Source of the DNA: Theropithecus gelada
Lineage: Eukaryota; Chordata; Mammalia; Primates; Cercopithecidae
Reading direction: 5' to 3'
NCBI RefSeq assembly: GCF_003255815.1
Contig: NC_037670.1
Span: 70,427,406-70,491,405, forward strand
DNA length: 64,000 nt
Shown: piece by piece, positions 1-10,455 of the stretch
Layout: each line of letters opens with the position of its first letter
How positions within the stretch are numbered: position 1 is the first letter of the stretch
Notes under the pieces: generated by a model
What the model saw: the letters and a program-made list of their open reading frames with translations, nothing else
Databases searched by the model: none
Told to the model about the DNA's origin: nothing
Made by a program: the position numbers and the translations under genes

Positions 1-830
1 TTTGTCCATAGAACCCTGGCTGGAGTGGCTGAAGCCCTGCAGGGAGGTCCTGCTCTGCTCAGTGAGTAGGAATGGATTGGGGTTCCACTTAAAGAAGTAG
101 TCTGACCACAATCGGGTAAGGCATATGCATTGTGGGGGACCCTTCCTTGTCTAGATCATTTGTATTCTCCAACACCAACAGGCTGGAATAGCTGAGTCAA
201 CTGAACCACAGAAGTAGCAGCTGCCCCTGCCCCCAGGAGCTCCATCCCAGGGAGAGATGACAGCTCTGTCTGTAGAACCCTGCCTGGAGTGGCTGAAGCC
301 CCCACAGGGCAGTCACACCCAATGAGGAGGAATGGATAAGGGGCCTGCTTAAAGAAACAGTCTGGTCATGACCTGCACTAAGGGGACCCTTCCTTATCTG
401 GGCCATTTGGACTCTCCAAAACCAGCAGGCTGGAAATACTAAGTTGACCAAAATACAGAGATGGCAGCTGCCCCACCCCCTGGAACTCCATTCCATATCA
501 GGCAGACTCCAGCCTGTTGCCATTGGCTGACAGAAATTCCAAGCAAGTGTGTCTTAACTTGTGAGGTGCTATGGAAGTGAGGCCTGTGGAACAATGCTGC
601 TTGGATCCCTGGATTCAGTCCCCTTCCTAGGGATATGTATGGTCTGATCTCCCTCCTTGCTGGGGATCCCAAGCCCGGAGTATGTAAATCCTTGGTCTCT
701 GTGTGTGCCTGACAGCCTGCTTTGCTGAGACTCCACACAGCTCTGTGGATCAGACCCAAGGCTCTGGTGACGTGGGCACTCAAGGGGATATCCTGATCCA
801 TGGGTTGCAAACATCCATGGGAGAATTGTG
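1..830 (+). mobile_element. Primate L1 5'UTR fragment (L1PA/L1PB type)
   Basis: GC-richer block resembling the 5' untranslated promoter region of older primate L1 elements. Two promoter units repeat in tandem with a 264-bp period: the landmark TAGAACCCTGGCTGGAG is at 9 and recurs with one change at 273. The following part (about 590-830) resembles the later 5'UTR, including the CCCCTTCCTAGGGA landmark near 620 and a GGGTTGCAAA motif near 805. The similarity stops near 830, so ORF1 and ORF2 are absent. The left end lies outside the window. In the L1 family this region carries the sense Pol II promoter and, often, an antisense promoter; activity here is only a possibility. The subfamily is uncertain. 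Confidence 0.68.
9..505 (+). repeat. Tandem L1 promoter units, period 264 bp
   Basis: Unit 1 spans 9-272 and a partial unit 2 spans about 273-505. Both contain the succession 'TGGAGTGGCTGAAGCCC', 'AGGAATGGAT', 'CTTAAAGAA', 'GGACCCTTCCTT' and 'GCAGGCTGGAA' in the same order. Divergence between the units is visible but modest, so the duplication fits an ancestral L1 5'UTR structure better than a recent local event. Confidence 0.7.
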
Positions 831-876
831 GAATTGATAGAGCAAAGACATAAAGTGGATTTGAGGACTATGTCCT

Positions 877-1206
877 AAAAAATGGTAGGTGTAGGCTGGT
901 CACGGTGGCTCACACCTGTAAATCCCAGAATTTGGGAGGCCAAGGCAGGTGGATCACCTGAGTCCAGGAGTTCAAGATAAGCCTGGCTAACGTGGCAAAA
1001 CCCCATCTCTACAAAAATACAAAAATTAGCCGGGCATGGTGGCAGATGCCTGTAATCCCAGCTACTCCGGAGGCTGAGGCAGGAAAATCACTTGAACTCA
1101 GGAGGCAGAGGTTGCAGTGAGCCAAGATTATGCCACTGCACTGCAGCCTGGGCAACAGAGTGAGACTCCATCGCCCTCCCCCAGACAAAAAAAATGGTAG
1201 GTGTAG
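877..1206 (+). mobile_element. AluS-type SINE with 18-bp TSD
   Basis: Full-length dimeric Alu at about 895-1188, flanked by an exact 18-bp target-site duplication AAAAAATGGTAGGTGTAG at 877-894 and 1189-1206. Left-arm landmarks are CACGGTGGCTCACACCTGTAA and GGATCACCTGAG; the right arm has GCCGGGCATGGTGGC and a terminal TGAGACTCCATC. The tail is short and interrupted (CGCCCTCCCCCAGAC before the A run). The insertion sits just downstream of the truncated L1 5'UTR. Confidence 0.93.
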
Positions 1207-1437
1207 TTATTAGCATATGAAACTGACCAGATGCAAACAGGTCAGAACCTTTCTAAATTTTTGAGGGAATTGGATTGTCAAGTATACCACAGGACTAGAT
1301 TAGGAATGCCTTTTACTGTTTGAGTTTTATATTAACCCTTGTCCTTGTCTCCTCCCTCTTCCAATCTCCCATAAATAGGCAGCTTCAAGGTTTACAAATC
1401 TTCTAAGGAGGGCTACACAATCCCTACCTAGATATGG

Positions 1438-1470
<33 letters not shown>

Positions 1471-2535
1471 CAAAACCTGAAAAGGCAGAAGTCTCCCTAA
1501 AGATGGAAGAAGGGCCCATGGAGAACTATCGATAAAGTAGCTCCTCCCAGGAAGCAGATTCTGGGTTTCATCAAGGAATCCCCGCATTCCACTGTGGTCA
1601 GCCTTCACTCTATCTGACAGAGGAATTTCAGAATTGCTATGGGCCAGTGACTACCATGGATCTATCATCCTTCACTTTGAATACTGAAATATAAAACAAC
1701 TCCAATTAATTTTGTTTAAAACAACAAAAAAAGGTTACTTTTTTTCTCTTTTGTATATCTCAGCAGGGGAACTCTGCCCCCTGTAATCACTTCAAGGTCA
1801 GGTATAGGAACACTCCACTGTCATATGATACTGCCATCTCAATACTTATCTTTGGTGTTCATCATGAAAGGGAAACAAAACATTGAGCATCTCTCATAGC
1901 CTCTTAAGTGTGAAAATCATTTCTGCTCATGTGGTCATGTCTCAATCTAAGGAGAAGATGACCAAAAGGAAAGGAGAAGCAAAAATCCTTGTGAGCACTA
2001 GGAAGATGTAGCATAGTTGTCTGACTTTGAAATTTTAGTTTTCAAATTCAACTTTTGTGGACATTCTTTCTGTACCCTCATCCCTCTTTCCGTCTCTCAT
2101 CTTCTGTCCTATTAATCACTCTGTATATAAAACATTTTTTTCCTAAACCTATTCTCCTGAAGCACTAAGATAAGATCCAATATTATATTTGCAGCTAGTG
2201 GAAATTATTCCATAGAAATATTGCAGACAGTAGCACTGAGTCGGTGGTTGCCTTGACACATGTCTGGATTTCACCATTAATTCTGTGTGATAAAGAGTCT
2301 GACTCCATTATTTTTTGTTCAGCTGCTGATGGCTTGTAAGTTTTACCCCTCCCTCTTCCCCTTTCTCCCCACATCTGAGCAATCTAGTGAGAAAGCCCGA
2401 GTGCTCCCTCCTTTGATGCTGGCAGGAGGTTTGAAACATGCAAGTCCCTGCCCACACACTGGAATGCTTGCCCCGGCCCCATACTCTACCCATCAAAAAA
2501 GCCCAAAGCCTGTCTCCTTTCTTTGCTCTCTCAAA
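1207..2535. other. Unique AT-rich sequence with an (AAAAC)n tract
   Basis: No gene or clear transposon recognised. The only structured element is an (AAAAC)n microsatellite at 1439-1476. Short chance open frames at 2287-2541 (plus) and 2308-2496 (minus) overlap each other in a C/T-rich patch and show no domain. Confidence 0.6.
1439..1476 (+). repeat. (AAAAC)n microsatellite
   Basis: Seven consecutive A4C pentamers. Such tracts commonly derive from poly-A tails, but no retroelement body is recognisable immediately 5' of it. Confidence 0.95.
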
Positions 2536-3800
2536 TCATGAAGGGTCTTGGAAAATTTGTGCAGATTTTCAGGCTTAGCCTGCAGGCCGTGAGAAGTCAT
2601 TGTAGGATTTTAGGCAGGTGAGTGGCTTGATCTGAATGACAGGTTAGGAAAATTTCCCTTGGCTGTAGAACAGCCATGGGATTGAAGTGGGAAGAACTCG
2701 AAGCAAGGATTGCAGCTTGGGGTGTGTGGCTATTATCTAGGTAAGAGGTGAGCATTGACTGTACTTGGGAGGAGGCAGTGGAAATAGTGGTGGCTGGAAT
2801 AATTCAAAAGCCATTTAGGAAGAAGTAACAGAACTTCTGAACTGATTATACTCCTGAGGTGGGAAAGAAGGAGAAATCAAACAGTGATGAACAAGTTGTA
2901 GATATTAAATAATTGGGTAAATCATGATGCCATTCATTGAGAAATAAAATGTAGGAGAAGCTTGCCCTATTGACAAATTTTATAGGGGCGATGAGAGACA
3001 AAAATTGTCATTTTACTTTAATGATGTCACAAATTGTGTACATCCCACAGACTGGTTACAGACAGAAAGAAGGGGGAAGAGTAAAGATGTCACACAGCAA
3101 AGGACTGAGATGCATCCAACCAAGTTTGTCCTTCATAAATTCTTTTCAGTGGCCAGCATGGTGGCTCACACCACTTATCCCAGAGCTATGGGAGGCCAAG
3201 GTGGAAGGATTGCTTGAGGAGTTCAAGGTCAGCCTGGGCAACATAGTAAGACTCTGTCTCTATGCAAAATTTTTAATAAATAGCCAGGTACAGTAGCTCA
3301 CACTTGTAATTCCAGAGCTTTGGGAGGTTGAGGTGGGAGGATCACTGAGCCCAGAAGTCTGAGGCTGCAGTGAGCCATGATTGAGACACTATACTCCAGC
3401 CTAGGCAAAAGAGCAAGAATCTGTCTCAAAATAAATAAATAAATAATTAATTGTTTTTAGAAGTTCCATCAAATGAATTTCACTTACATTTCATTAGCGA
3501 GAACTGGTTATCATCCCCTTTCCTGAGAAGGAATCTGAGAAAGTATTTTGAAAATATTGTCACCTTGACCAAAACTGAGGTCTTAATAATTAGGAATATT
3601 GTGTAGACAATTAGCAGCCTCTGCCAGAAATTATCTGTGAAATATCCAAAAATAGGAGACTAATACTTTGAATATACAGATAGAGCTCCAGATGAGATCT
3701 GGACTGGAAGTAAAGATTTGAGAAGTCTTAGTATTTAGATGGTAATTTAACCCATGGGCATGGATGCAATCAGAGCTGCTAAGGGACTAAAATAAACATG
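2536..3800 (-). mobile_element. LINE L2 fragment, antisense, split by AluJ
   Basis: Reads as the reverse complement of the L2 3' half. Landmarks are the 'ggcc.tgagaagtcattg.aggattttaggcaggtgagtg' block near 2588-2625 and 'tgccattcattgagaaataaaa' near 2930-2950. After the Alu, the 'gatatacagatagagctccag.tgag...ggactggaagtaaagatttg' stretch lies near 3672-3720. This is an old mammalian CR1-clade LINE, highly diverged and with no open reading frame left. An AluJ interrupts it at 3151-3452. Confidence 0.6.
3151..3452 (+). mobile_element. AluJ-type SINE
   Basis: Old, diverged dimeric Alu. It begins GGCCAGCATGGTGGCTCACA and ends in an (AAAT)n tail at about 3429-3446. The left arm carries AJ-type features (GATTGCTTGAGGAGTTCAAG, AACATAGTAAGACTCTGTCTC); the right arm retains GGCTGCAGTGAGCCATGATTG. 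No clear target-site duplication was found, as expected at this age. Confidence 0.88.
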
Positions 3801-3824
3801 GTAAGAAAAGAGAGGAAATTCACA

Positions 3825-4215
3825 GAGTTAGGAGTTTAATTGACTATACTTGGTGATTATCTGGAAAAGGGGCAGAAGTAGGAGTCTAGAATAATTCTCA
3901 TCTCTTCTAGGTCAGCTGGATGCATGCAATGCCGTCATGATGATAAGTGGTACCTAAGTAGGAATAGGCTTGCGGGGAAAATGACCGGAAAGATTTGAAA
4001 ATGTTGAATTTGAACTATTTGTGGAAAACTCAGGTGTGATTTCCTGGAGAGAATTCAAAATAAATGTTTGTATGTCAAAAGGAAATTTGGGGACGGAGAC
4101 AGTGATATAGGAGACATCCATGGGTACATGTGAGATTCTCCAAAGAGTGTGGGTAAATGAGTAAACAAAAAGACCAAGGACAGAGCCTTGAACTACATTA
4201 AAATGTAAGAGGAAA
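3825..4215 (-). mobile_element. LINE L2 fragment, antisense
   Basis: A second block of reverse-complement L2 ORF2-region similarity. Landmarks are 'acttggtgattatctggaaaaggg' near 3848, 'ttgtatgtcaaaaggaaatttgggga' near 4068, and 'agaccaaggacagagccttgaactac' near 4170. It repeats part of the L2 interval covered by the preceding fragment, so two L2 copies or a duplicated copy are implied. No coding capacity remains. Confidence 0.52.
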
Positions 4216-4740
4216 TTCTATCAGCCTGTCCATTTTCTTAATAGTTCCATGTTTAGACTCATTTTCCCTAAATAAATTGTAATCCCTTTGAGGAATAAAC
4301 AAAACAAAACAAAACACCCGCCCCCAAAAGACCAGTTTTGTCTCAGAGCGCCTAATAGTTTATTTGACACCTAATAGATGCTAAAAGTTCAGGTCAGAAG
4401 ACAGAATACATACACAGAAATGAGTTCATTCAGGACAGAACTTTTAAAAAGCACATAATAAATTGAAATAAAATGGATAATTAGACTCAAAAATTATAAA
4501 AACTGGGATCTCTCCAAATCTACAAGTTATAAAATAACTAGTATTTACATCGCTCATTTTCAATTTGGCTGAGAAACGCAATGTGGATGAGAAATGGACC
4601 TTGATTTTAATCAAGTTTATTGAAACTCTTACTTTCACAAAACTTCAGTTTTAACAAATTATTGTGCAGTCCTGCTTCTAAAATAGGTTGTTATGCTTTT
4701 AAAGATTATACTATCATATACGAATCACTTGGGAATCAAT
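4216..4740. other. Unique AT-rich sequence, short (AAAAC)n
   Basis: No gene or family recognised. A small A4C tract lies at about 4297-4316. The minus-strand open frame 4444-4638 is AT-rich and featureless. Confidence 0.5.
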
Positions 4741-5440
4741 CATTTTAATTGACTATCCTCTGTCCTCAGTCTGTCGAACCTTGGGGTTCAGTATTCCGAG
4801 TCCTTCGTGTGTGTAGCTGTTTTCCTCTACCCAGGAAATGCCACCTGGCTCTCGTGGGTCCTCTGGACAGAGGTACCCTAAAATTTCCCAGATTCCTCTG
4901 CCGATTCAGCCACCACCTGGGCTTCATTTCTTTCAAACACACCACCAGACCTAGAAAAGATTTGTCAGCACGATTCGTGGGAGTTAAGGGTTATTTTTTT
5001 CTTAGATAAGAGGTCAAGCAAACAAAGTAGAACATATTTGCTCCTTTTGAAACTAAGGACAAAAGGTTCAGAGAAAATGGTTTTGCAGCTCCGTTTAGCC
5101 ATTCTGTTTTGTTATGAGAAAGTTGTTTTAAGCCTGCCTCTGCTCCAACAAAATCCCTGTTTAGATATCAGAGTCATAGCTCCCTGATCCGACTACCCGA
5201 AGCCTGCATTAGCTTCACCCTCCGCTAGTGCCTTGTGGTTGGGAAATGAATCACTCAGACCCATGCCAGTCTGACAGAGAGCTTAAAGGCAGCTCAGCCA
5301 GGCAGAGTCGAAGGGGGCGTGTGAGGGCGCCCCGGGTCCGCCACGCTACACTCAGGCCTGTGCAGCTGAGCTGCTTAATTGGGTTCTTGCTCCTCACAAG
5401 CCTCCAAATAGCTATTCGAGTCCCGGAGTTGGTGGTGGAA
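4741..5440. promoter_or_regulatory. Non-repetitive CpG-richer patch, candidate conserved/regulatory element
   Basis: About 11 CpG dinucleotides fall in roughly 270 bp at 5155-5430, densest at 5308-5345 (GGGGGCGTGTGAGGGCGCC). About seven more lie at 4770-4990. This is well above the surrounding sequence but below a formal CpG island. I recognise no repeat here. The two plus-strand open frames (86 and 80 codons) have no domain. Function is inference only: a weak promoter, an enhancer, or simply CpG-retaining unique DNA. Confidence 0.3.
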
Positions 5441-5459
5441 TTTTTTTTTTTTTTTTTTT
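5441..5459. repeat. Poly-T tract (19 T)
   Basis: Uninterrupted run of T next to the CpG-richer patch. No retroelement body was recognised on its right side that would make it a minus-strand poly-A tail. Confidence 0.95.
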
Positions 5460-6550
5460 CATCTGGCTAATAAGATTTTCCAAGTCACCAAAGCCAGAGG
5501 GGTTTGGAAAGAAAGCCTTCTTTGTTAAACAAAGCAAGTTCTATGGGACTTTCTGCGTTTGAATTTAGGGAAACCGACCCAATTAAGTTGTGAAATGATT
5601 GTGAATATTGAGGCATCTTAGTGGAAAAGGCAGCCTCTGACCCTGATGAGCATGGGCTAGGAATATTGGTTTTAGTGCAAATCCCTCCTTTGAAAGAGAC
5701 GGAGGCTGGGACTTTGTTCCAAAGAATCTAGAGAAACATCATAGAGTCAGAGGCAGCAATAGACTCTCCAAAGAGTCTGAGAATTTAAATGTGTTTGTGC
5801 TTCCAGTCATCATGCTACAGATTTATTTTTTATATAAACTCAGGAAGTAACCAGCATTGGCAGATAAGTAGAAGTCAGTGAAATTTCTTTTAAAGCTGAG
5901 TGAAGTATTCCATTAGGTATTAGTTAAGGCTTCTAAGCCAAGGTAGAGGTCTAGAATAATATATTCTATGTAAATTTACAGGAAGCTTGATTTCCTTCTA
6001 ATATATCCATATTTAACACTATAATATACTCTATTAGCAATAGATATCAAACAGTAGGAAATGGTCTCCATTCCAAATGTTATAGCAAAGGAGGCCTTTC
6101 AAATCAAGGCAGCAAGAGAGGGATAATCCTAAATGATTAGTTGTGTAACCCAAAAATACTTCCAATAGGCTTTGAAATTTGAATTTGAGTGTGTCTGATT
6201 TCTTGAGCATGAAGGGAGCTGGAAGGAGAGGCAGAAGGGAGGGAAGGATGTGCCTGTCTAAAGGGGGCAGCAGCTTTCTGTCTCCAGCAGACGGCTGCCA
6301 GGTGGCAAAGATGCCCAGCAATGTCAGTTATTCTGATTTTTCAAAAGAAGCTGGAAATCCAGATTTATGTGTGAAATTTTCTGATACAAGAACATGGTGG
6401 CATCTAATTTAAAACATGTAAACAACTTGTGTTTGGCAGGGCTAAAATTATGTCTTAGCATACAAAGATCTCAGATGGCACAAAAGACATCTCTTATTGA
6501 AACAATAGGTGTCTAAGATTGATACAGTCTATACCTGTGTATTTCTAGGG
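5460..6550. other. Unique sequence, nothing recognised
   Basis: AT-rich intergenic-type sequence. The opposing open frames 6034-6321 (minus) and 6179-6412 (plus) overlap in a purine-rich segment and have no recognisable domain. Confidence 0.5.
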
Positions 6551-6551
6551 A

Positions 6552-6738
6552 CGTGATTCTCAAGCTGTAGTAGCAAAACTAGCAGCATCATGACCTCACC
6601 TAGGAACTGGTTAAAATGCACATCCCTGGGCCTCACCCCAGACCTACAGAATTAGGAAATCTAGAACTACTGCCCAGAAACCTGTGTTTTAACAAGTCCT
6701 CCAGTGATTCTGATGCAGCTGAAGTTGGAAACCTTTGT
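6552..6738. mobile_element. MER5-type hAT-Charlie DNA transposon relic
   Basis: About 187 bp with the MER5A layout: an initial GTGATTCTCAAGCTG terminus, 'CTGGGCCTCACCCCAGACCTACAGAATTAG', 'CTGTGTTTTAACAAGTCCTCCAG', and a terminal GAAGTTGGAAACCTTTG related to the inverted terminus. It is a non-autonomous element without a transposase. Confidence 0.75.
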
Positions 6739-7924
6739 TTTTGGATATTGTCTGTTGAGTTTCAAGATTTCAACATTTTTGTTTTGTTTATTTTCCAAAT
6801 GTTTTAAGGAGAGCAAACTTTTTTTTCACATTTTATTTGAAATATTAGTAGATACAATGCAAACCAGAGCTTCCATAGGGGAAGTGGAGGTGGGGAGTTT
6901 CCAGTCCCAGTCCATTACACTTCCTCTTCTCTCCTCTCCACTGAGGTTCCCACACCACCCGTGACCCAAGTAGCTTGGTAGAGTAGTCAGCTAACCATTT
7001 GTCAAATATGCTTCATCTTTCTTTTTCCAGAAAAGAGTTGAAACATTGAAATGAAATAACTCCTTATCTAAGAGGAGACATTTGCTGAGAGTGAGAACTT
7101 ATGATTTGTCAATTTAGCAAAATGTTAGTCAAAGATTTGAGGCATAATATAAAAGAGCACCCAATATAAGTATAACTTAAAAACTCATCAATAAATGAAC
7201 ACTGACCTCTCTTAACAGCAAAGCACTGAAAATTCTAATACAAACAAAAGGATGTCACACTGGGGAAGGCAAATTAAGGAGCCAGAAGAACTTAAATGCT
7301 CGTTCTGACTTTTCCAGGGCTTACTTGTTAGAAACATGGATATGACATCATTGGTAAAGTCTTCTTAAAACACAGCCTAAGATGAGCTGACTTTATCACT
7401 CTTCATATGTCCCTCTCTTGGGGAAACCCAAAGTTTGACTTAAAGTTCTATTGGATACCAGGGTTTTTGGGGAAGCATATGTAAGCAAAAGATAATTAAT
7501 TTCTTCAAGACATGTTTTCACCACCTATTCCACTTACAACCTGAAAGGTATGCCATCTTTTGATTATGCCAGCCCTTAATAAATGTTTTTGGAATAAATG
7601 AATCAATATCCAACTCTCAGCTGAATAATCCTTTCATGAGCTCTTTGGTGCTGTTATCTTTAAGAATACTTTCATAGCAGATGAGGAAGGGTTGGCTAGA
7701 GCCACTCCCAGTCTTGATCTGGCTTCTTTATCCATTAACTCTTGTTCAAATTCAGAATGTGTAATGTTTTGAAGGGAACTGCAGCTTGGTTTTGAAAAGT
7801 AGAACACAGGGAAGGGGCAGAGGGTGAGAGATGGCAGTTATTCTCCATCTAAGATCATGTATCTTTCATCACAGGTACCAATTCCAATGTAACTGCCTGA
7901 AACCATGCATAGGAAGTCAGTTTT
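6739..7924. other. Unique AT-rich sequence with a possible L2/MIR 3' end
   Basis: No gene recognised. A CTTAATAAATGTTTTTGGAA motif near 7576 resembles the 3' end of L2/MIR elements, but too little remains to place it. The rest is unassigned. Confidence 0.4.
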
Positions 7925-8045
7925 AGGCAGAGCACATCAGAATCACTGAAGATGCTGATTGAATAAATCTAGAATGAAGCCTGAGAAACTTTGCTTTTTC
8001 AAAGTCTCCACAAGGGATTCTGATGTCCAGCCTGAGGTAACAGTC
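7925..8045. mobile_element. MER5-like hAT fragment
   Basis: Partial match to the MER5 internal region: AGCACATCAGAATCACTGAAG at the left and CAAGGGATTCTGATGTCCAGCCTGAG at the right. Both termini are lost. Confidence 0.45.
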
Positions 8046-8083
8046 ATGGCTATAAGCACATGTCCAGATTCCAGGAAGGAGTG

Positions 8084-8111
8084 CTGAAATCTGAAATCTG
8101 AAATCTGAAAT
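8084..8111 (+). repeat. (CTGAAAT)4 heptamer tandem repeat
   Basis: Four perfect consecutive copies of CTGAAAT, 28 bp in total. It is a short minisatellite-like array with no other copy seen nearby. Confidence 0.95.
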
Positions 8112-8980
8112 TAGTGATGTCTGCCTGGGGTGTCAGAATGTAAAGTAAAAGTATGGGCCTCCCATATTTTCTGAGCTGGCTTTATAGTTTACTTATTTTC
8201 CTGCAAGACACAATCATTTAAGCCTTTACTATTACTAATCTATCAGAAAGAATCTTAGGGGAGAGAAAGAAACCATAAAAAGAAAAGGATGCTAACAGGG
8301 AAGAAAGAACCACAAAAACCAAGGCTCTCTAATCTTTGTATTTCTTAAGAACTTACAGTTTTCTACAAAGTAAAGTCACTGAGCCACCAAAAATTATCTC
8401 ATATATCCAAAGATTTCTATTTCTAAAGAATCAATCAAAATTGGTTAGACCTAAAGGGAACTCATAGTGTCAAAATCAAGACGTCCCCAAATCAAAGACA
8501 AGCCCAACAACAACAAAAAAATTGGTATTAGTAAGTTTTTGTAGACAAACTCATATACTCATCTCTCATTTCCTTAATATTTCTATCACATAAGAATCAG
8601 AAAGATGCTATTATACCTTGTAGCCTAAAACAATCAAGTCTGAAGGGATATCGGGGTCATCTAGGTTAATCCCCGACCTTACAAATAAGGAAATTAAGGC
8701 CCAGCTGGGATGAATGACTGTTCTGATGCACTTCCAAATTTTTCCTCAGTAATTCTCACTTTACCTACTCCTCATACTCGTAGTGACTTTGAATCTAAGC
8801 TCTCTACCTTCTCTATATCCATCAATTCTCTCTCTTATACTCATTTCTTTCACCATTCAATTTACATTCCATGTCCTCCACTTCAATTTCTCCCTTGCCA
8901 ACATCCTCAGCTTCTACTAATCACTGGACTTCCTTGAGCTCTCTTTAAAACTTCAACCCAAGATCTTTTTAACTGTCCAC
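8112..8980. other. Mostly unique sequence; small SINE-like fragment
   Basis: Nothing is recognised over most of the interval. A segment at about 8650-8705 (GGGTCATCTAGGTTAATCCCC ... ATAAGGAAATTAAGGCCCAG) resembles the reverse complement of an ancient MIR-like SINE 3' part. The pyrimidine-rich plus frame 8710-8937 may be a continuation of the following L2 but cannot be assigned. Confidence 0.4.
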
Positions 8981-9393
8981 ATTCTTCTAGCTGGGCTGTC
9001 CTGTCTGGCCAGATAAAATAATGTAGAAATGCAATATAAATTCATTTATTTCTCAACTCACTGCCCTCTGGCTTCTGCCCAACTATTCCACGAAAATTAT
9101 TTTCACAGGCCATCAATGGCAGTCTTGCTGCTAAACTGAGGTCCACTTTTTGGATTCATTTCTATTGCTCTCTTAGCTGCATTTGCCGTTAGTGATCACA
9201 TCTTTCTTACTGAAACACTTTTTCCCTTTGCTTCTGTGTTTTTCTCTACTTCTCTGACCATTCCTCAGACTCTTTTATGGGGATTTCTTTCTCCTCTTGG
9301 TCTTTAAATGATGTACTTCAGTGTTCCAACCTTAGACCTTCTTCCTCTCATTTCTATAGTCATCCATTCTCATGGATGAGGTACCATCCATGT

Positions 9394-9604
9394 CAGTGGC
9401 TCTCACCGGGGGGTGATTTTGTCCCCCGGGGATATTTGGCAATGTCTGGAGACATGTTTCATTGTCATGACTTGGACATGCTACTGGACCTAGTGGGCAG
9501 AGACTGGGGATGCTGCTGCACATCCCACTGTGCCCTGGACAGCCTCACACCAAAGCTGTATCTGCCCCCAAATGTTACCAGTGCCAAGGCTGAGAAACAC
9601 TCCT
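9394..9604 (-). mobile_element. MER20 hAT-Charlie DNA transposon
   Basis: About 211 bp matching the reverse complement of MER20. The hallmark ATATTTGGCAATGTCTGGAGACATGTTTC segment is at about 9433-9461, GGTGATTTTGTCCCCCGGGGA precedes it, and 'GGATGCTGCTGCACATCCCACTGTGCCCTGGACAGCC' lies near 9508-9544. Inverted termini are CAGTGGCTCTCACC and GCTGAGAAACACTC. It is inserted in L2. Published work links some MER20 copies to progesterone-responsive endometrial enhancers; nothing in the sequence alone shows that this copy is active. Confidence 0.85.
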
Positions 9605-10148
9605 CTGTGGGACAATGAATCTCAAAACTGTTTCTTTCCTGGGGCCTCCTCAGAGTCAGAGCCACATTTCTAACCATCCACTGGGTCTTTCCACTTGATG
9701 TTCCTCAGGCATGACAAACTCAAAATGTGTCATCTTCCTCAGAAAACCTTGCCCTCTCTGGTGTTCATTGTTAATATTAATAGCACCACCCTTCACCCCC
9801 TCACTCATGCCAGAGCTCAGAGTGTCATCTTTCATTCATTCTTCCCCTCACCATTGAAATACTATCTTCCATAAAATGCTGATGATCTACCTCTTGAATA
9901 TCTCTGAAATCCATCTACCACTCCTCTTTGTTGGACCTCTACTTCGTCAGTCTTCTTGACATTCATCCCCCAGCTCTATCCTGTAACAAACATGTTGGAA
10001 ACCTTCTCTATTTTAATTGTACTGAATACAGTACAGCTGTTGTGTGACGTGCTGCTATTGGCCACAGAAGCCAGCATATTCCATTCTCTCTGTCTGCAAC
10101 AGTTTGCATTTGTCTGAGATCTCTTTCTCCATGAGTATGCATATGTGC

Positions 10149-10188
10149 ATGCTCTCTCTCTCTCTCTCTCTCACAGACACACACACAC
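10149..10188 (+). repeat. (CT)n and (CA)n microsatellite
   Basis: A CT/TC run at about 10150-10172 is followed by CACAGACACACACACACG at about 10171-10188. A compound dinucleotide microsatellite of this kind is probably polymorphic. Confidence 0.93.
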
Positions 10189-10455
10189 GTTATCTGATGA
10201 ATTCATTCAGATCTCAGTGTTGGATGTCATTTCCTCAAGGAAGCTTGCTATAAGACTTAGAGCCTGCATGTCCCCCTTCTACTGTCCCATGGTACCCCAT
10301 TCTTTCTTAACATAATACAGCAACACTGCTTGGATAACTTGCCAACTCGACTGGAATTTCTATTTTCTTTTTATGTTACTGATGCTTATCACATTCCCTG
10401 CACATTGTGGGCACTGGATAAATGTCTAGTAAGTGAATGAGTAAGTGAATAATCC

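Larger units (their letters stand above)
8985..10455 (+). mobile_element. LINE L2, sense, split by MER20
   Basis: Diverged L2 copy in sense orientation. Reverse-transcriptase-region landmarks are 'GCTGCATTTGCCGTTAGTGATCAC' near 9177, 'CACTTGATGTTCCTCAGGCATGACAAACTCAAAATGTG' near 9692-9729, 'CACCACCCTTCACCCCCTCACTCATGCCAGAGCTC' near 9784, and the L2 3' end 'GCACTGGATAAATGTCTAGTAAGTGAATGA' near 10412-10440. A MER20 interrupts it at 9394-9604. All reading frames are broken. Confidence 0.68.

Noticed and set aside
8084..8111. Heptamer array as a CRISPR-like structure
   Set aside because: Repeats are contiguous with no spacers, and the context is primate nuclear DNA.
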